From Apostichopus californicus (taxonomy: Eukaryota > Echinodermata > Holothuroidea > Aspidochirotida > Stichopodidae): a DNA stretch of 53,024 bases. The stretch lies in contig JAIPMN010002554.1 in the NCBI GenBank assembly GCA_020650975.1, forward strand, positions 1 through 53,024, given 5' to 3'. The position numbers were made by a program, and so were the translations under genes. Shown piece after piece: positions 20,781-37,323 of this stretch (position 1 is its first letter; every line of letters starts with the position of its first letter). The notes beneath the pieces are model-generated. The model saw only the letters and a list, made by a program, of their open reading frames with translations. It ran no database searches and was not told where the DNA came from.

Positions 20781-22044
20781 GCCAGCAATTGACTAGATTT
20801 GTCGATGGAATGACTGCAATTTGGTTATATCAATAACTGCAGGGAAACTACATTAGTTCCATTGTAGCAATGGCAATACAGAAAAAGAGCCATTCAAGGC
20901 AAAAGTGACAGGTAAATATGAATAGACACCTTGTGATGATTAATTAAATGAATTGTTACAAAATGTTATGAAAACATTTACATGTCATGATGTTGGCTCC
21001 ATCACTGTACAGTAACTTCTAAGGAGGATGCCTAACAGTTCACTTTCACAATTGAAGGCCCAAAGAGCCTGGGGGAGAGGGGGTGGTGCCCATCTTCCCC
21101 ACCCCAATAAGTTTTTCATAAATATATGGTCGATAATTGTGCTAATAATTAGTCTTGAATTTTTGTATGAGTTTGATAAAGGGGTGGTTGAACACTCAGA
21201 GGGGTGAATTCAAAATATCCGACGACTGAACTATTCCACAACTGATGATGGGTATGGATGGGCTAAAAATGGGGTTATAATCATAGATAAATGAAGAAAT
21301 AAAGTCCAGTGCTGATTTCTTGCCAGCCAATCCCCCTTTCCACATTCTCCTTTCCCCATCCATACTATTGAACAGTAAAAAATCAAAGACTGAGACGTCG
21401 CATATGGATATTTTCTTATTTAATTGTATTAATCCTTTTTTTTTTTTATCAATATCATTACTTTGCATGCCTCTAGCATGATTGTGAAAGATGTTGAATT
21501 AAGCTGCACGAGGAAATTTCCATGATACCAACTGATCGAGTGAAAAATCCTAGCTGTGTTCATTGGTATATCACAGGTTTGATTGGCACTATACAGTAAA
21601 TAACATTCTATAGAAAACTACCATGCTTGATCATGCGACTGCACCAGGGATATTTAATGCCTGATTATGCACCCTGATAAACCGACACCCATCTTAAAAG
21701 ACATTAAACATCCCTTTGATTACATTTCTATGATACGCTTCTTTCAAACCTTTTCATTTGATCTCAGCACACAGTCTTGTTTACAAACACTGCTGCCCTT
21801 TAGATTTTGAACATACGACTCAAAACCCATGCGCGAGTACATTGCTCTGACCTTCTGCACTGGTACGAAACGAATCTGCATACACGGAAGAATGCGACTT
21901 CATAGCCAATACAGACAAGACAAGCATCAGGTTTTTATAGGGGTGTTTATAATGGAAAGCATAATGAGACTCTAAGACAAGAGGGAAGGCAGGTCAAAGC
22001 AGGAATTAAAAAGAGATCTTCAGGTTGTACTATGGAATTACATC
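20781..22044 (-). other. ATOX1: Probable ATOX1 3' UTR
   Basis: The stretch between the ATOX1 stop and the nearest minus-strand AATAAA has no recognisable gene on either strand. A long 3' UTR is an inference from the position of the hexamer. Confidence 0.35.
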
Positions 22045-22175
22045 TCAGCTCTCCCCTACAAAAGCAGTGCTCTTTCCAGACTTCTTCAAAAGCTCTAAGA
22101 TCTGGTCCGATGACAAATCGGTCTTCACGACCACCTTCTTCTTTGGAAGATCAATATCAAAGCTGGCTATACCAT
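22045..22175 (-). CDS. ATOX1: ATOX1 coding exon 3 (C-terminal half and stop)
   Basis: The acceptor TTTGTCTCCAG precedes 22175, and the first two bases complete a split Asp codon. It encodes residues 28-70: the second part of the HMA fold with FDIDLPKKKVVV (beta strands 2-3), the helix SSDQILELLKKSGK and the final strand STAFVGES, then TGA at 22047-22045. Lys62 in KKSGK corresponds to the conserved Lys60 of human ATOX1, which lies near the bound copper. Length and strand/helix order match the family. Confidence 0.93.
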
Positions 22176-23738
22176 CTGGAGACAAATAACAAAGAAACGA
22201 ACATTTGTGAAATCATGAGAAATCTTTCCTCTAAATGTGAAACGACAATGTAAGTTTTACAAGTGATTTCTGTTAACAACAATTTCTTGGGGACATGCAA
22301 AGCAAAAAGGGGCTTGGTATACAATCTTTCTTCTACTGTGCATGTTCTTGACGAGAACCAACAGACTGGGAAGTGCTATCATGTGGTAGCCTCATTTCCC
22401 TTGGCAGAAAAATAGCCAATGTTATAAGTCATGTGAGGCATCAACTTTCTAAGCCTTCATTCATGTATTGTATCCTACAAAGGAGTTGTAATACATTTAA
22501 TACATTCTCTTGCAATGTTCACAAAACAGACTCGAGTGAATAAACCAAAAGTTAAAGGAAATTGAATTTATTAAAATGCAACCCTGGTTGTATCTCAGTG
22601 CATTACTCACAGAGGTCATAAGTATTGCCTATATTAGCTTGATTAAAAAGTCTAATAATGGTCACTCAATGTGCAAACTTCAAGAAGTAATTCATAGCCG
22701 CTATCAAAGTGTTTTAATTTGCTGCTGTGCAATTCATTTCACGCAATCACACTGCCCAACACCCTTACGTAATGTCTGGCCCTCTCATTTTGGTATCGAA
22801 GTGAACCAATCAGGGGATACATTCAACAGCCTCGCTGGCAGTGGAATTTCCTGACTTTCTTGAGTTTAAGGGAAAATTGTTCACTGTGTAGACTGCATTG
22901 TTCAGTGGGTACTATGTAAGACTGAGGTCAGAGCATTCAGAAATGCTATTCTCCATAGGTTTAAGCATACTAAACTTGGAGACAATTTAGCAATGGTCCT
23001 TAAGGGATTTTCTTGATTAATCTATTCATTAATAAGTACTAGATGTGAAGATAAAGAAAAATGGGGTTACAATAATCATTGAGCAACACAAAGTATTTGT
23101 ACTATTGCATGTCCTATATATTGAAAGAATCACATCTTATGGGTACATACCAACTGCCATGTTTACAAATCTTGGTTTTATGATACCAACTTCAGTCAAC
23201 ATGATTATACATAGAATTTTGTTTGGAATTTCAAAGTTCAAAAATTCATAGAACTCTTTGAGTGCTAGCAATTCTTCCAACATTATTCCTGTATTCCACA
23301 TCTATTCAGCTTTTTAAACTAAGCAAAATTTCTAGAGTTCTCCTTAAAATTAAGCCAATAATGCTATCATCTACTCGATCAAGATCTAAACTGTTACTGT
23401 TAATCATTAGCACTACTTGCTTAAATACTAATAAACTTAATCCATTTCTTTTTAATTTTAAATCTATAAAGACAATGGCAACATAATGACCTTCATGACC
23501 TTTATTGTCTTGGTGAGACCTATTCGTCTAGCCACTTTGATGAGCTTCTGATGTAAAGTTCCATTTAGAACTCTTAAATAATATCAACATAGTGCACAGC
23601 CTGGACCGCTAGCAGCTCGGTTTGTAATGGTCTGCAAACCACAGTCTGGACTGCTAGCAGCTCGGTTTGTAATGGTCTGCAAACCATATTTTGTGCAATA
23701 TATAAATTTCTCATCTAATCTCTCCAGTTTCAACCTAC
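22176..23738 (-). other. ATOX1: ATOX1 intron 2
   Basis: The 1.56-kb phase-1 intron has a GTAGGT donor. It contains a 45-bp tandem duplication at its 5' side (23597-23686) and nothing else recognisable. Confidence 0.85.
23597..23686 (+). repeat. 45-bp tandem duplication in ATOX1 intron 2
   Basis: Two adjacent copies (23597-23641 and 23642-23686) differ at two positions. Each contains CTAGCAGCTCGGTTTGTAAT and ends with GGTCTGCAAACCA. The high identity suggests a recent duplication. Confidence 0.9.
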
Positions 23739-23811
23739 CGGCCCTTTTCAAGATCCTGTCAACAGCTCCTGAGCAGCCTTCACAGGTCATTTCCACACTA
23801 AATTCATATGT
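23739..23811 (-). CDS. ATOX1: ATOX1 coding exon 2 (copper-binding motif)
   Basis: This exon encodes residues 4-27 and the first base of codon 28. It carries YEFSVEMTCEGCSGAV, the MTCxxC motif (residues 11-16, Cys13 and Cys16) that binds one Cu(I) in ATX1-type metallochaperones, followed by helix 1. The family shuttles cytosolic copper to the N-terminal domains of ATP7-type P1B ATPases at the trans-Golgi. The acceptor TCATTTCAG and donor GCCG|GTAGGT are good, and phases (0 in, 1 out) agree with both neighbours. The assembled protein is 70 residues against 68 in human. Intact, with no missing key residue. Confidence 0.95.
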
Positions 23812-25913
23812 CTGAAATGAAAAATACAGATTATTACAGGCTGGTCAAATCATGGTAACATGGACGGTGAATAACAGAAAGGCAAAGCACTACAAACAGT
23901 TACTAAAACCCTGATACAGGTATATTTTTGACTTTATAGGACCATGCCTCCAATTGGAGAGCTATTTACTGGCTCAACGCAGGTAGTGGATTTTGCCGAT
24001 TGCCAGTGGAAAAAAACTGCCCTGGTGATTTTCTGCCAGCATACATTGAGAACATAAACACATGTTAAAGGGTGTGAAGACTTGCGCAAAAAGAAACGTC
24101 TAATGTAGTCAGTAATCTGACTTACTTTCAAATGAGGTGTAAAAGAAGTGCTAGACACCACCATCGATCCCAGAAAATACACACACAGCTTGCTACCGTC
24201 GGTAATTAGACACTAGTGTACAGTCAGTCCATACAGCTGCGGTCAATACCCACAGCACAGTGTATAAACGATACAGCGATGGACATCTCAGGTCCAGCTA
24301 AAGATAACAAGGTATCACGTTTCATTACTGTCTGCATTTTGTAGTGACACGAACAAAACGTCACTTGCAAGCAACAGAAAGTTAACTTTTTCAGATGGCC
24401 GCACATGGTTTGGGGCGAGTCCTCAATGCCTTTAAGTACGTTAAAAATCTTCAGTACAAGAATAAGCATGATTTCTGTACCACTATTACTGCTTATAATT
24501 AGCAGATATTATTGGGCTGCTCTCAAATGTCTGAACAGTAAATGATGTCTGTTGTAATTCAGGAAAAAGCCAGTGAGTAGTGGATAGTATGCAGTAAAAG
24601 TTTTAAGCACCAGGCAGTTTGTAGCAAGTGGCTAAAATTGTGACGTCCCCAGATTTCATGTGGAGTCTGTGGTTTCAAAATGTCTCAAAAATTGTCCCTG
24701 GATTTTATATTCTGTCCCTGGAAAATCCTAGAATTTGGTACAAGGCCCTGACTTATTTGAACTTTAACTGTTTGACCCCCAGTTTGTTTAGACAGCTTGA
24801 ACCTAAACTGTGATTATCTGTACAACTACAAATGTTAAGTTCATTCAGGTCTCACTGTCACAGATAAAGGCAATCCAGATCATGAACAATTTCATAAAGC
24901 CTGTGATTCATATGAAAAGTATCATGTTGAATGATACTAATAAGATTTCCAGCTGCATTAAAAGAATTGTCTGGTAGCCCCTAGAAGTTACCTGAAAAAA
25001 CAATAAATAATTTTCCAAACATGTTTTCAAAATATGACAGAGAAATGATTTTTTAATTCTTTAGGATGGATATTTCAAATATACTTTGAACAGTAGAGAA
25101 CGTGACGTCATCTTCGCAAATGCAGATTGCGACATTACTGACGTTCCGTACAGTTCCTACAGTAATCACAACAAAAGCTGAGTTTGAATACAGATTAATT
25201 TCTTCCTTAATTTTTGGTGAAATTTCTTATAAATTATATATATGTTTCCAAAAAAATTGTTAAGCTGTCATATATATATGTAGTGCATCAGTGATTTTGG
25301 GATTTTTGTGTAACACAAGATAAGTTTGAACAGCAGACTCTTCGTTGTTTATAGCCTACAACGTGCTGTCCAGCTCCAATGCGAAGAATGTTCGCATGTA
25401 GGCTACTCTAACATTAACAATGAGACAGTTTTGCGAAGCCTAAGCTTTTGGGTACTACATTCTGCACTGTCATAGATTCCGCCAAGTTTCATCTTTCGAT
25501 GTTCCAAATACTTTAATAACTCTTGATATCAATAGGAGCGGGCTGACAAGTTGTGGGGTGGGCAACTCAATATCCTGTTCCCAGATTTTCCAGAAAGAAA
25601 GGTCACCTTACAACTTTGTTACAATGTGCCCTAACGTGATGTCAAATGTTTGGCCATAATAATTCGCTGATTGATTTAAGATTGAGTAAAATAACATGAA
25701 TTCATCCCACCATGCTAGACCTAGGTACGTGTACAATAATCACACGTTATGTCCTTGTCACTTCTTGATCTGCAGTATCCTATCTTACTTAGTTAGGGCC
25801 TAGGCTTAGGCTAGACCAAGTTAGGCCTAGCTTAATACTACAGTAATATAGCGAGGCCAAGCTCGTCATACGGTTTCGCCATCGTAAATTCTAATGCAGT
25901 CATTCATACCTAC
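23812..25913 (-). other. ATOX1: ATOX1 intron 1
   Basis: The 2.1-kb phase-0 intron has donor AAG|GTAGGT. A palindromic CRE (TGACGTCA) lies at 25103-25110. A dense cluster of TAGGC/GCCTA words lies at 25791-25850, about 65-125 bp into the intron. No exon seen inside. Confidence 0.85.
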
Positions 25914-25922
25914 CTTACTCAT
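25914..25922 (-). CDS. ATOX1: ATOX1 coding exon 1 (Met-Ser-Lys only)
   Basis: ATGAGTAAG followed at once by GTAGGTATG. Only three residues are coded before the intron. Joining to exon 2 in phase 0 gives MSKTYEFSVEMTC, which lines up with the start of the ATX1/ATOX1 family (Met-Pro-Lys in vertebrates). A competing donor four bases into the coding sequence would produce a stop within four codons. The start context is CAAAATGA. Confidence 0.85.
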
Positions 25923-26729
25923 TTTGAATGAGAGCTGGTCAGTTTTACGCAATAACGTACTGGTGCTGATGCAACTGCTTTTCTACTCTGTATGGTTTGA
26001 TGTGAGGCGGTGTGTCATGTAAGCTGCAGTGCTGTGGCCTTGGGCGTAGCATATATTCAGCTCATAAATGACGTACAGAATACTAGGTACTGTAGACCTG
26101 ATTTCGCATAACTGGTCAGTTTCACCACAAGACTCGTCGTACATGAACGGTTTAAAGGAGTGGGAAAGCGCAGACAATGGGACACCTTCGATCACCGAGG
26201 AACCATGGATTTCCAAATAATTTTCACAACGATTTTCACATGGGCTTGGTGCCACCAATTCCAACACCACTGAATATTCGTATGATACTTGGCTCGCCTA
26301 ATATCAATCTTGTGTCCGGGTGACCCCTGGATGAGAGCGAGAATTTGCACAGAGTTGGGGGAAGGGGAAGATTGTCTTCCCTAACACCTTTCTTCCCCAT
26401 CAAATTTCCTTTATACAAATTGTTGGGAGCAGCTTACAGTAATACTTGTTTACAGAAAGTTTGTATTGGAATATACAATCTTCCATTATCAGGATGTTGT
26501 TGGCCAATGAAATCGAACATTTTGCAATCGTGGCAGTATAAAAAGCATCAAAGCTTTGACCATATATGAGCAGTTGAGAACAAAATTGAAGCACCATTTA
26601 ACATTTACAGACTTAACAAAAATTCCACCAACAGCAGGAGTAGACTACAATTTTGCCTTTCCAGGCAGATAGATCCCTCCACCATTTCAGTAATGTATGG
26701 TATGGTCCTACAAAAACAAAAGCACTAGC
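25923..26729. promoter_or_regulatory. Intergenic: ATOX1 5' leader/promoter and Smad 3' end
   Basis: The ~0.8 kb between the ATOX1 start codon and the presumed Smad cleavage site must contain the ATOX1 leader and promoter. I see no TATA box at a convincing distance, and no other gene. Confidence 0.4.
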
Positions 26730-26749
26730 CTGAGAGTTATGTTCAAAAT

Positions 26750-26755
26750 TTTATT
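26750..26755 (-). terminator. Putative distal polyadenylation signal of the Smad gene
   Basis: AATAAA on the minus strand, followed about 25 nt downstream by a G/T-rich stretch (GTGCTTTTGTTTTTG, 26724-26710) of the kind that binds the cleavage stimulation factor. Earlier minus-strand AATAAA hexamers at 30990-30985 and 30206-30201 could give shorter transcripts. Confidence 0.45.
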
Positions 26756-29730
26756 TTCTGCCTAATCTATGCTATCAATCCACAAATATCACAAAAAAAA
26801 TGAGGGAAAATATGGAAAAAATCATTACAATTTACAATAAATCAAAATGGTAAGGAATATTGCAAAACCAGTTTACATTCTGTTGCTATGACCTTGCAAA
26901 TGTAGAATTCAGCTTAACATGATTACTTTAGACATTTTCTTTATTCTTCCTTTTAATTAAGCAACTTACCATCAATGCAGAAATATCCACACCTTACCAG
27001 CCACATACTTACTTTCACTCCACTACTGTTCATCTGTCACCTTCATCTTTATTTCACTACCCCCTCCCCCCCCCTTCCCATCCTCTTGTACCCATGGAAA
27101 CGATTGACAATAAATACTTCTAGACATGAGGGACCCATCAAGGTATATTTATAACTCCTCTGTGAGTCAGCCCAATTACCTCATTTCAGAGACTAATGTC
27201 CAAATTTCCTCATAATTGATAAACCCACATTTCATGATAAAGAAAAAAAGGTGGAGGAAAAAAAATATTCTTACACCATTACACAACTTTTGATTTCTTC
27301 TTATTGGCAAACACTGTTACGGAAGACAACATCGATTAATATTACAGACTTCACATACAGACTACCCACTTAGTGACATATACTACAATGCATATTCAAA
27401 AACGTAACTTATCAATTATCTAACAAATGTCTGAGTTGAAAACACATACTTCTTACATTCTTAACCATCTTTGCAACTCTTATTCAGTCTTTTCTCTGCC
27501 TTATTTCTTTTGCTCAAATTTTCATATTCTCTCTACTACTTAAATATCCAGCAGTGAAAGTCAGAGAAATCATCTTTCACTGTTCAGGTGGTATTTTGAG
27601 TTCATATATGTGAGTTTACATAATACAAGAAAGATACATAAAAAAAATTAAACCAAAACGAGGTACCAAAAACAAAGATGCTGGTCAAATTTGGCTAAAA
27701 AATATCGAAATTTAACATCCTAGCCAAATCAGGATTTTAATTTCTCATTCCGACCAAATCACTTGACTAAGACATTACCAATTAGCCTACATCATCATAA
27801 AAGTTATATTACTGCATACTAACAAATGAAAGTACAAAATGCAAAGAGGAAAAAAAAATGAAAAAAAAATAACTTATAACTCTAAAATAGCCAATGCTCA
27901 CTGAGATTTGACCTCCAGTTTGGCTTATATCTGATAGGCAATGCTCCAAGAAGTTTTCATCCACTTGACTGTTTTGACCTTGCAAGTGGTCCAAAATGAT
28001 AAATGAAGATTATTTATTTTCATTCTTTTGCTGTATTACATGCTCATGATGACCTCTGACCTGTTATGTTTTCTGGTACCTTTCTCACTTTGATCATACC
28101 TTAGTTGCTGACAATCTGAGCAAGCCTCCAGTCTTTCTCTGGCTGCTGCTGACTTCATATTTGTTTTCCCCATTTCATACCTGTTCACATTAGTTTAACC
28201 CCACTCCTAACTAATGATTCTTTCAAACTTTGATTAAAACTAAATTAAATACCTACCAAGAAGACCTATATTTTGAAAAGTGACTCTTATCCCAAAGTCC
28301 CACTTATTCCAAGATGAAACTACTCCATGTTAATATGCGCAAATACTTTTCCTTATCAAAGAAATGCAATGACTTGATTCGCAAAATTAAAGTCAGCCAT
28401 AAACATTTGCTGGAATGGACTCGACTTAAAATATGAATATGCAGTCTTTTGCTACAACATTTTATACAGATTTTAACGTATACATGTGAATTGTGAAGCA
28501 AGGTTACTCTGAGATATAGTTAAAAAATTCACCTCCCGATACTGTACTGTGCATGGCAGGAATAGAAAGATATAAAAAAAAAAAAAATTGTAAATATTTA
28601 AATTACATTTATCCATGAGGTCTGTGTTATTTAAGTAATACAACTAAGGTGAAAAAGATTCTTTATACGGTGGTAAGTGATATAATTAATATTTCAAGCA
28701 CTTCTGTTGCATTTCTCTTGCCTAAATATGTAAATCATGTTACATGATACAACACTGTAAATGTTATACTAAAAACATTACATACCAGCAAAAATCCTAT
28801 TCTAATGCAATTTTAAGTTATACGTATATTTCTCTCCCATACGCTGATAATTTGAAAAAATAAAATAACTCATCCCACATAGAAAACAAGTCTCTTTACA
28901 AACAAACGAACAAAATCTCAAATTTCCAGGAGGTCTGCACCTGTATATGTCAAGTGACCAAGTTTGACCATAAGAAACTTCTTTAAACATTGAGAGGGTA
29001 CCTTGATCAAGTCTCCAACATACAGAGGACTACAAACTATTGATAATTTGTCTTTGAGAGAGTTGCTAGGTGGTTTGCATTGCTACATCGAGCAGCAGCG
29101 CTCTGTGAACCATTTAAATGAACTTAGCACAAGATCAAATTTTAGTTGTTGCACTGATGTCAACAACAATTAACTGTAAGCCTCAAGAGAAGCCTGTTCT
29201 TTTCCAGATGAACATTTTGCATAGGGCTTCTGAAACTTTTAAAGCGTAGCTATGAAATATGTGCAGTAGTAGTTCATAAAAACAGTGGAAAAGTAAAGAA
29301 AAGTCTTTCAAGGCGTGTTCACTGCATGGTTGGGATTTGATCCTTTCTGTTCAGACATTATGACGTCCATTTTGCAACACACATGAATGCAAATTATAAA
29401 TGAAGAAGAGTGGACATTTGCTATTGGTTGTTATTCCTCCAATGAAGTTTTGAAAGAGTATAAAACAAAAGTTATGATGACAACATTTTTTTTGGACAGA
29501 ACTGGCAGACCACAAGGATGTCGTCTGTATATGTTAACAAAAATTTGGGACAGCAAAACATTGAACAGTTCAGAAGATGAAATGCAACACACCACCAAAC
29601 AACTAAGTACATAAGCTGTACAAATTCAACTAAATGTACTATCCATCTATAAGTCATACCATGTCTTCTACACAGCTTGGTGTTGAATTAAAACATGTAG
29701 GGGACATGTATACACATAGGTGTGTTACAT

Positions 29731-29850
29731 TATATACAGACGCCATTTTGGGGCCAACAACAATACTGCATAAGTGCATTAATAGTACTACCCTATATAT
29801 ACAGAGGCCATTTTGGGGCCAAATACAATATTGCATGAATAGTACGTATA
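29731..29850 (-). repeat. 65-bp direct duplication
   Basis: TATATACAGACGCCATTTTG begins at 29731 and TATATACAGAGGCCATTTTG at 29796. Each is followed by GGGCCAA, CAATA[CT]TGCAT and AATAGTAC, with a few indels between copies. Confidence 0.8.
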
Positions 29851-30114
29851 TGCTGCATGCACATAAGGTTCATCTCTGCGATAATTCAGCTGTTTTCAAG
29901 TCAACCTTCCATTCAATCAGAAGCAGGGAGAGAAGACAGCCATTTTGAGTTACTAGCACAGTATTTGAAATAACTTTTACTGTAGCTGTCTGTTAGGAAA
30001 CCTGCAACGGAAAGAACCTTTGCAGAAATGATAGCTTTACACAACGATAAGTGAGTCTTTACAAAGATCGGATCAGACCAAACTATATCAAAGTAAAGAC
30101 AACCCGATGTTTCC

Positions 30115-30167
30115 ATCCTAGCAGGATCTTGGTCTTTGTTCGCATTCATAGAAGATCCTGCTAGGAT
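30115..30167 (-). other. Perfect hairpin in presumed Smad 3' UTR
   Basis: ATCCTAGCAGGATCTT (30115-30130) and its exact reverse complement (30152-30167) are separated by 21 nt. A 16-bp uninterrupted stem is strong enough to form in the transcript. Function unknown. Confidence 0.7.
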
Positions 30168-31750
30168 CAAAACCTTTGAAGACATGCAGTTCATATATTG
30201 TTTATTCATCTACTTCAACAAGCTTTCTTGCGTACATGAGCATTTCTTTCCCTTTTCGACAGACCCCCCAATTCAACAGAACCAGCAACACTATCTTCTT
30301 GATGGTTTTGCCTAATCAAGCTTTACAGCCAGAAGACACAAATATTTGCTACAATCAAGAGAAAACTTGTAGTTTCATAAACAGGGTTTATATGCAAGTG
30401 CATGTCAATTTGAAAGAGAATGATACTGAACTATAAGAGAAAGAAATTAAAATACTGACCGATAAGACATGCTTTTGGCAACGCCTCTCTTTCTTTAATG
30501 CCTTACAACCAATACTAGCCTACCTAACCCTTTCTCCACACAGTTAAATTTCATTTAGAGCATAATGGAGGAAATCAGAAATCATCCAGCAATGTGAAGC
30601 TTTTCCATTGGCTGACCGACAGTATTAATTTTTAGAGATATTCTGCATACATGACTTTTGATTCCAAAAAAGATAATTTTCACACATATGTGAGCATTCA
30701 TTTATCCCCAAAACTGGTGGAAAAACTACTGTCAGTAAACACACAAATATCAGACCTCCAGACATTCCAAAATGTGTCAGGTTTCAAGCATAATTCAACA
30801 AGAAGATTATAGCAGGAAAGTAGAGCTTTTGAAGAACTCTTGCTGTCACAGACCACGTACTGTGATCCACTGCGGGGAAGAATCGGGGATTAAGCTGGCC
30901 AAAATGGGTTCCATTTAATGAACAATCTCTCCAGTTAGGAACAAGATACTGAGATGGGGTTTTGAACTAACAGTATGGAACATTTTTATTCTCCATATCA
31001 TGTGCCACATTGTCTGCAACTGGTATATATATATCCCTTGATTTCACCATTACATATCAAAGTAATTTGGTCAACACGTACAGCTGAGAAAACAAACTTC
31101 CTTATTCCCAGAGAAATCACTGCACCAATATAAACCACAGACATAACCTTATCTGTCAGTTCTATTGATTTATCGGCATTAATCATCCATCCTTTCAATG
31201 CTTTGAATGTAAGTGTCTAGTGTCCAAAGTGCTGAACCACACACATTGGTTTTCTTTAAGTCTTTGCATTGTAGTGAATGTCAAAACCTGTGTAGGGTGC
31301 TAAAAGTTCCAGACATTTTACAACAATCAAAATTCCATAATTTTATAGCAATTTCGGTGATGATAGAAAATTGAGGTCACACATTTCTTTTACAATCTGG
31401 AATCTAGATATTACCTTTCTTGTCAGAGTACACTCTTCTATGAAGAATTTGGATCAACTATCCACAATAACTGATTCACCTATACGCGACAATTATTCCA
31501 CATCCACATTTGAATTCAAATCTAGGGTTCCTCATGATATTTCAAATTATGGCTGATTGTAAATGACCTTGTCAAAAGTATTATAAATACAAAATGTAAC
31601 ATAGCTGCTCAGTAAGAAAGGAAGAAAAAAAATAAAAAAGAGGGCTTGGGAAAAAAGTTCTTGATTCACTAGATACAACTGTTTAGATGAAGACAACTGG
31701 CAGTGTCTTTAGTTTTATCATCCTCAACGGAGGACAATATAATGTCTTCA

Positions 31751-35101
<3,351 letters not shown>

Positions 35102-35209
35102 CTGACAAGTTGATGCCAGGCGGTACATTGCCTTGGGTTGTGTCCATTGGCTGAGAACCATCCTTAGTCTTGTCATCCGGGGGCATATATGCTGGCGGTG
35201 GTGTATCAG
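35102..35209 (-). CDS. Smad1/5/8: Smad1/5/8 coding exon 3 (PY-motif linker)
   Basis: 108 nt, phase 1 at both ends, residues 210-246. It encodes DTPPPAYMPPDDKTKDGSQP and a Gly/Pro/Asn-rich end. PPAY (residues 214-217) is the PY motif recognised by WW domains of the ubiquitin ligase Smurf1 and by YAP in BMP Smads. The acceptor is TTTTTCAG and the donor TCAG|GTAAAT. Because the exon is a multiple of three, skipping it would remove the PY motif without a frameshift. Confidence 0.95.
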
Positions 35210-36253
35210 CTGAAAAATAGGAAGAAAATAGGTAATCAAATATCAGCAAAGATGAAAAGAACTTGTCATGGAATCCAAAAATGGACTTGATTTGGGTATA
35301 ACTTTAAAACCAATGAAGTTAAAATACTAGATTATAAGTTGCCTATATAGTCAATCTTCCACAACAGTAGGTTGTGGGGTGTACAGTTATGAGTGACAAG
35401 CAGTTCCACTGGGGACAAAGTCAGGCCAAGGATGTCACAATTTCAGCCACTTGCTGACAAAATGCAAGTGTCTTTAAAATAGAGTCTATTGGCTAAAATC
35501 ATGTGTTTCGAGGGCATTTTTCCTGAATTACAATGTCCATCATTTTGCTGTACAGGCTTTTGAGAGCAGCCAAGTTATATCTGAGCACTGATAATAAACA
35601 GTCATACAGGGCTCACGTTAAGTACAGAAATGATGCGGATTCTTGCCAGTACCTTGTCCTGATTTTTTTTACTAGGAGCAGACAGTACAAACCCATGGCA
35701 TTTAGCCAGTTTTTAGCCCAAACTTCGAGGCCTGCATTACTGTACATGTGCTAGACCTATGTACTAAATGCATTCCCAGCATTTAAAGACCACTGTGAAA
35801 ATGGTTTGTTCTGTGACTGAATTTCTAGATCTGTAGTATTGATGTTACATATAAAGAGGAAAATAGTCTGCAAAAACCCAATAGCCTAATGGAAGTGCAT
35901 TTAGTAATGTCACCATGCTGTCAATCAGACTAACTATGTTAACATCTTTTTGATACAACTGTTGTACAATGTTTTGAACACATGTAGAGCTTACTTTTGA
36001 AAACCCTATTTTGATAGTACAGTCAATCATTTAATCTGTATCACTATATATTTTCAGTATACTGTTGCTTTGACATTTCTTCAACTGTTAACTTAGCATG
36101 TCACTTGTTTGTACAGCTAAGAGTCAGTCTTGTGTTGCTCCTTGAGCTCTATAAGAGCTACTTTATTTATGTTCTGGTGGTAGAAGTATACATGATATCT
36201 AGCTCTTGCTATTAATACTTTCCAAGTGTTCTGTGTCTTCAGGCTTGTAACAT

Positions 36254-36271
36254 ACACACACACACACACAC
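36254..36271 (+). repeat. (CA)n microsatellite
   Basis: About nine uninterrupted AC dinucleotides inside Smad intron 2. Confidence 0.9.
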
Positions 36272-37323
36272 GAGCATGTTGACCTTTACCAAATGTTAAA
36301 TTGTTGCTAGTTCGAACACTTGAAAACTGCGAAACATTAAGAATTCAAACTTAAGTTGCTGAACAAGTTCAATCGCATTGACTGCCACTTGAATGAATTG
36401 TAAGCTAATATACAAGCCACTCGGTTTCAACTCTTGTAAACAATGAATGTATGGCTTCTTAGCAAGTACTGTAAATACGTTACTGTCTACAAATCACAAC
36501 ATCACATTTTGGAGACAGTTCTACCTCTCTGGAACTCCTTGTCATTGCATTTTAATAAGTACTGCTCATAAATTAATTTGTTTAAACAACAACTAATGAC
36601 CCTGAATATCTTCTTCTTTTTTATCTTTTTCTGGATTACAGCACCTTATAAATGCATTTATCTTACTTCTATTTTCAATTAACATGAGTACATGACAGAC
36701 TACTATTAAGTTGTTTGGATTCGCAATCTTCCGTTCTACATGTACCTAATACTAGGGCAGGTCACGCAGAAAAGTGCACAGTTACTGGATTTCAGCTATA
36801 ACAGTGAACTGAAATTTTTCTCATTACATCAATGATCAAGTGAAAAACATGATACTCCAGAACAAAATTTCCAACTTCAGCTCTACAAATAAAGCAAGGT
36901 GTTTATGATGATTATTTGACATGCTAATTAACGAGCAATTTTTCTGTGCACAAACATCCTGGAAACCACTAAGCCCACTTGCAGTGTTATTTATCAAAAA
37001 GCACAATGTCACTAACAGTTACAACGCTCAACGCCAAGCTGTACATGAACCTCCAAAGAGGAAAGGATCCAACAACAAAGATCTTTGAAGGTCAGGAATG
37101 ATCCTTAATGGCAGACGATGATTACTTTTCATTCACGGAATTTGTCACAAATCGGAGACTGGTTAAGCAATTTGTAAGTTTGTGTTTAACCATTGGGACA
37201 AGCTGCATAAATCTCATGAAGAAACTAATATCAATATCACATCTGAAATGTCACGAAACAGCAATTAAGCTGGGAAGTATCATCTGTACAAACATACTGT
37301 ACTATGCTCGGTAAACAAACAAA

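Larger units (their letters stand above)
26756..31750 (-). other. Probable long Smad 3' UTR
   Basis: About 5 kb follow the Smad stop without any other recognisable gene. Two items stand out: a perfect 16-bp inverted repeat (30115-30130 with 30152-30167) and a 65-bp direct duplication around GGCCATTTTGGGGCC (29731 and 29796). The extent rests on the polyadenylation signal at 26755-26750 and is inferred. Confidence 0.4.

Noticed and set aside
22576-22854. 92-codon frame in ATOX1 intron 2
   Set aside because: Plus-strand frame without splice signals or recognisable residues.
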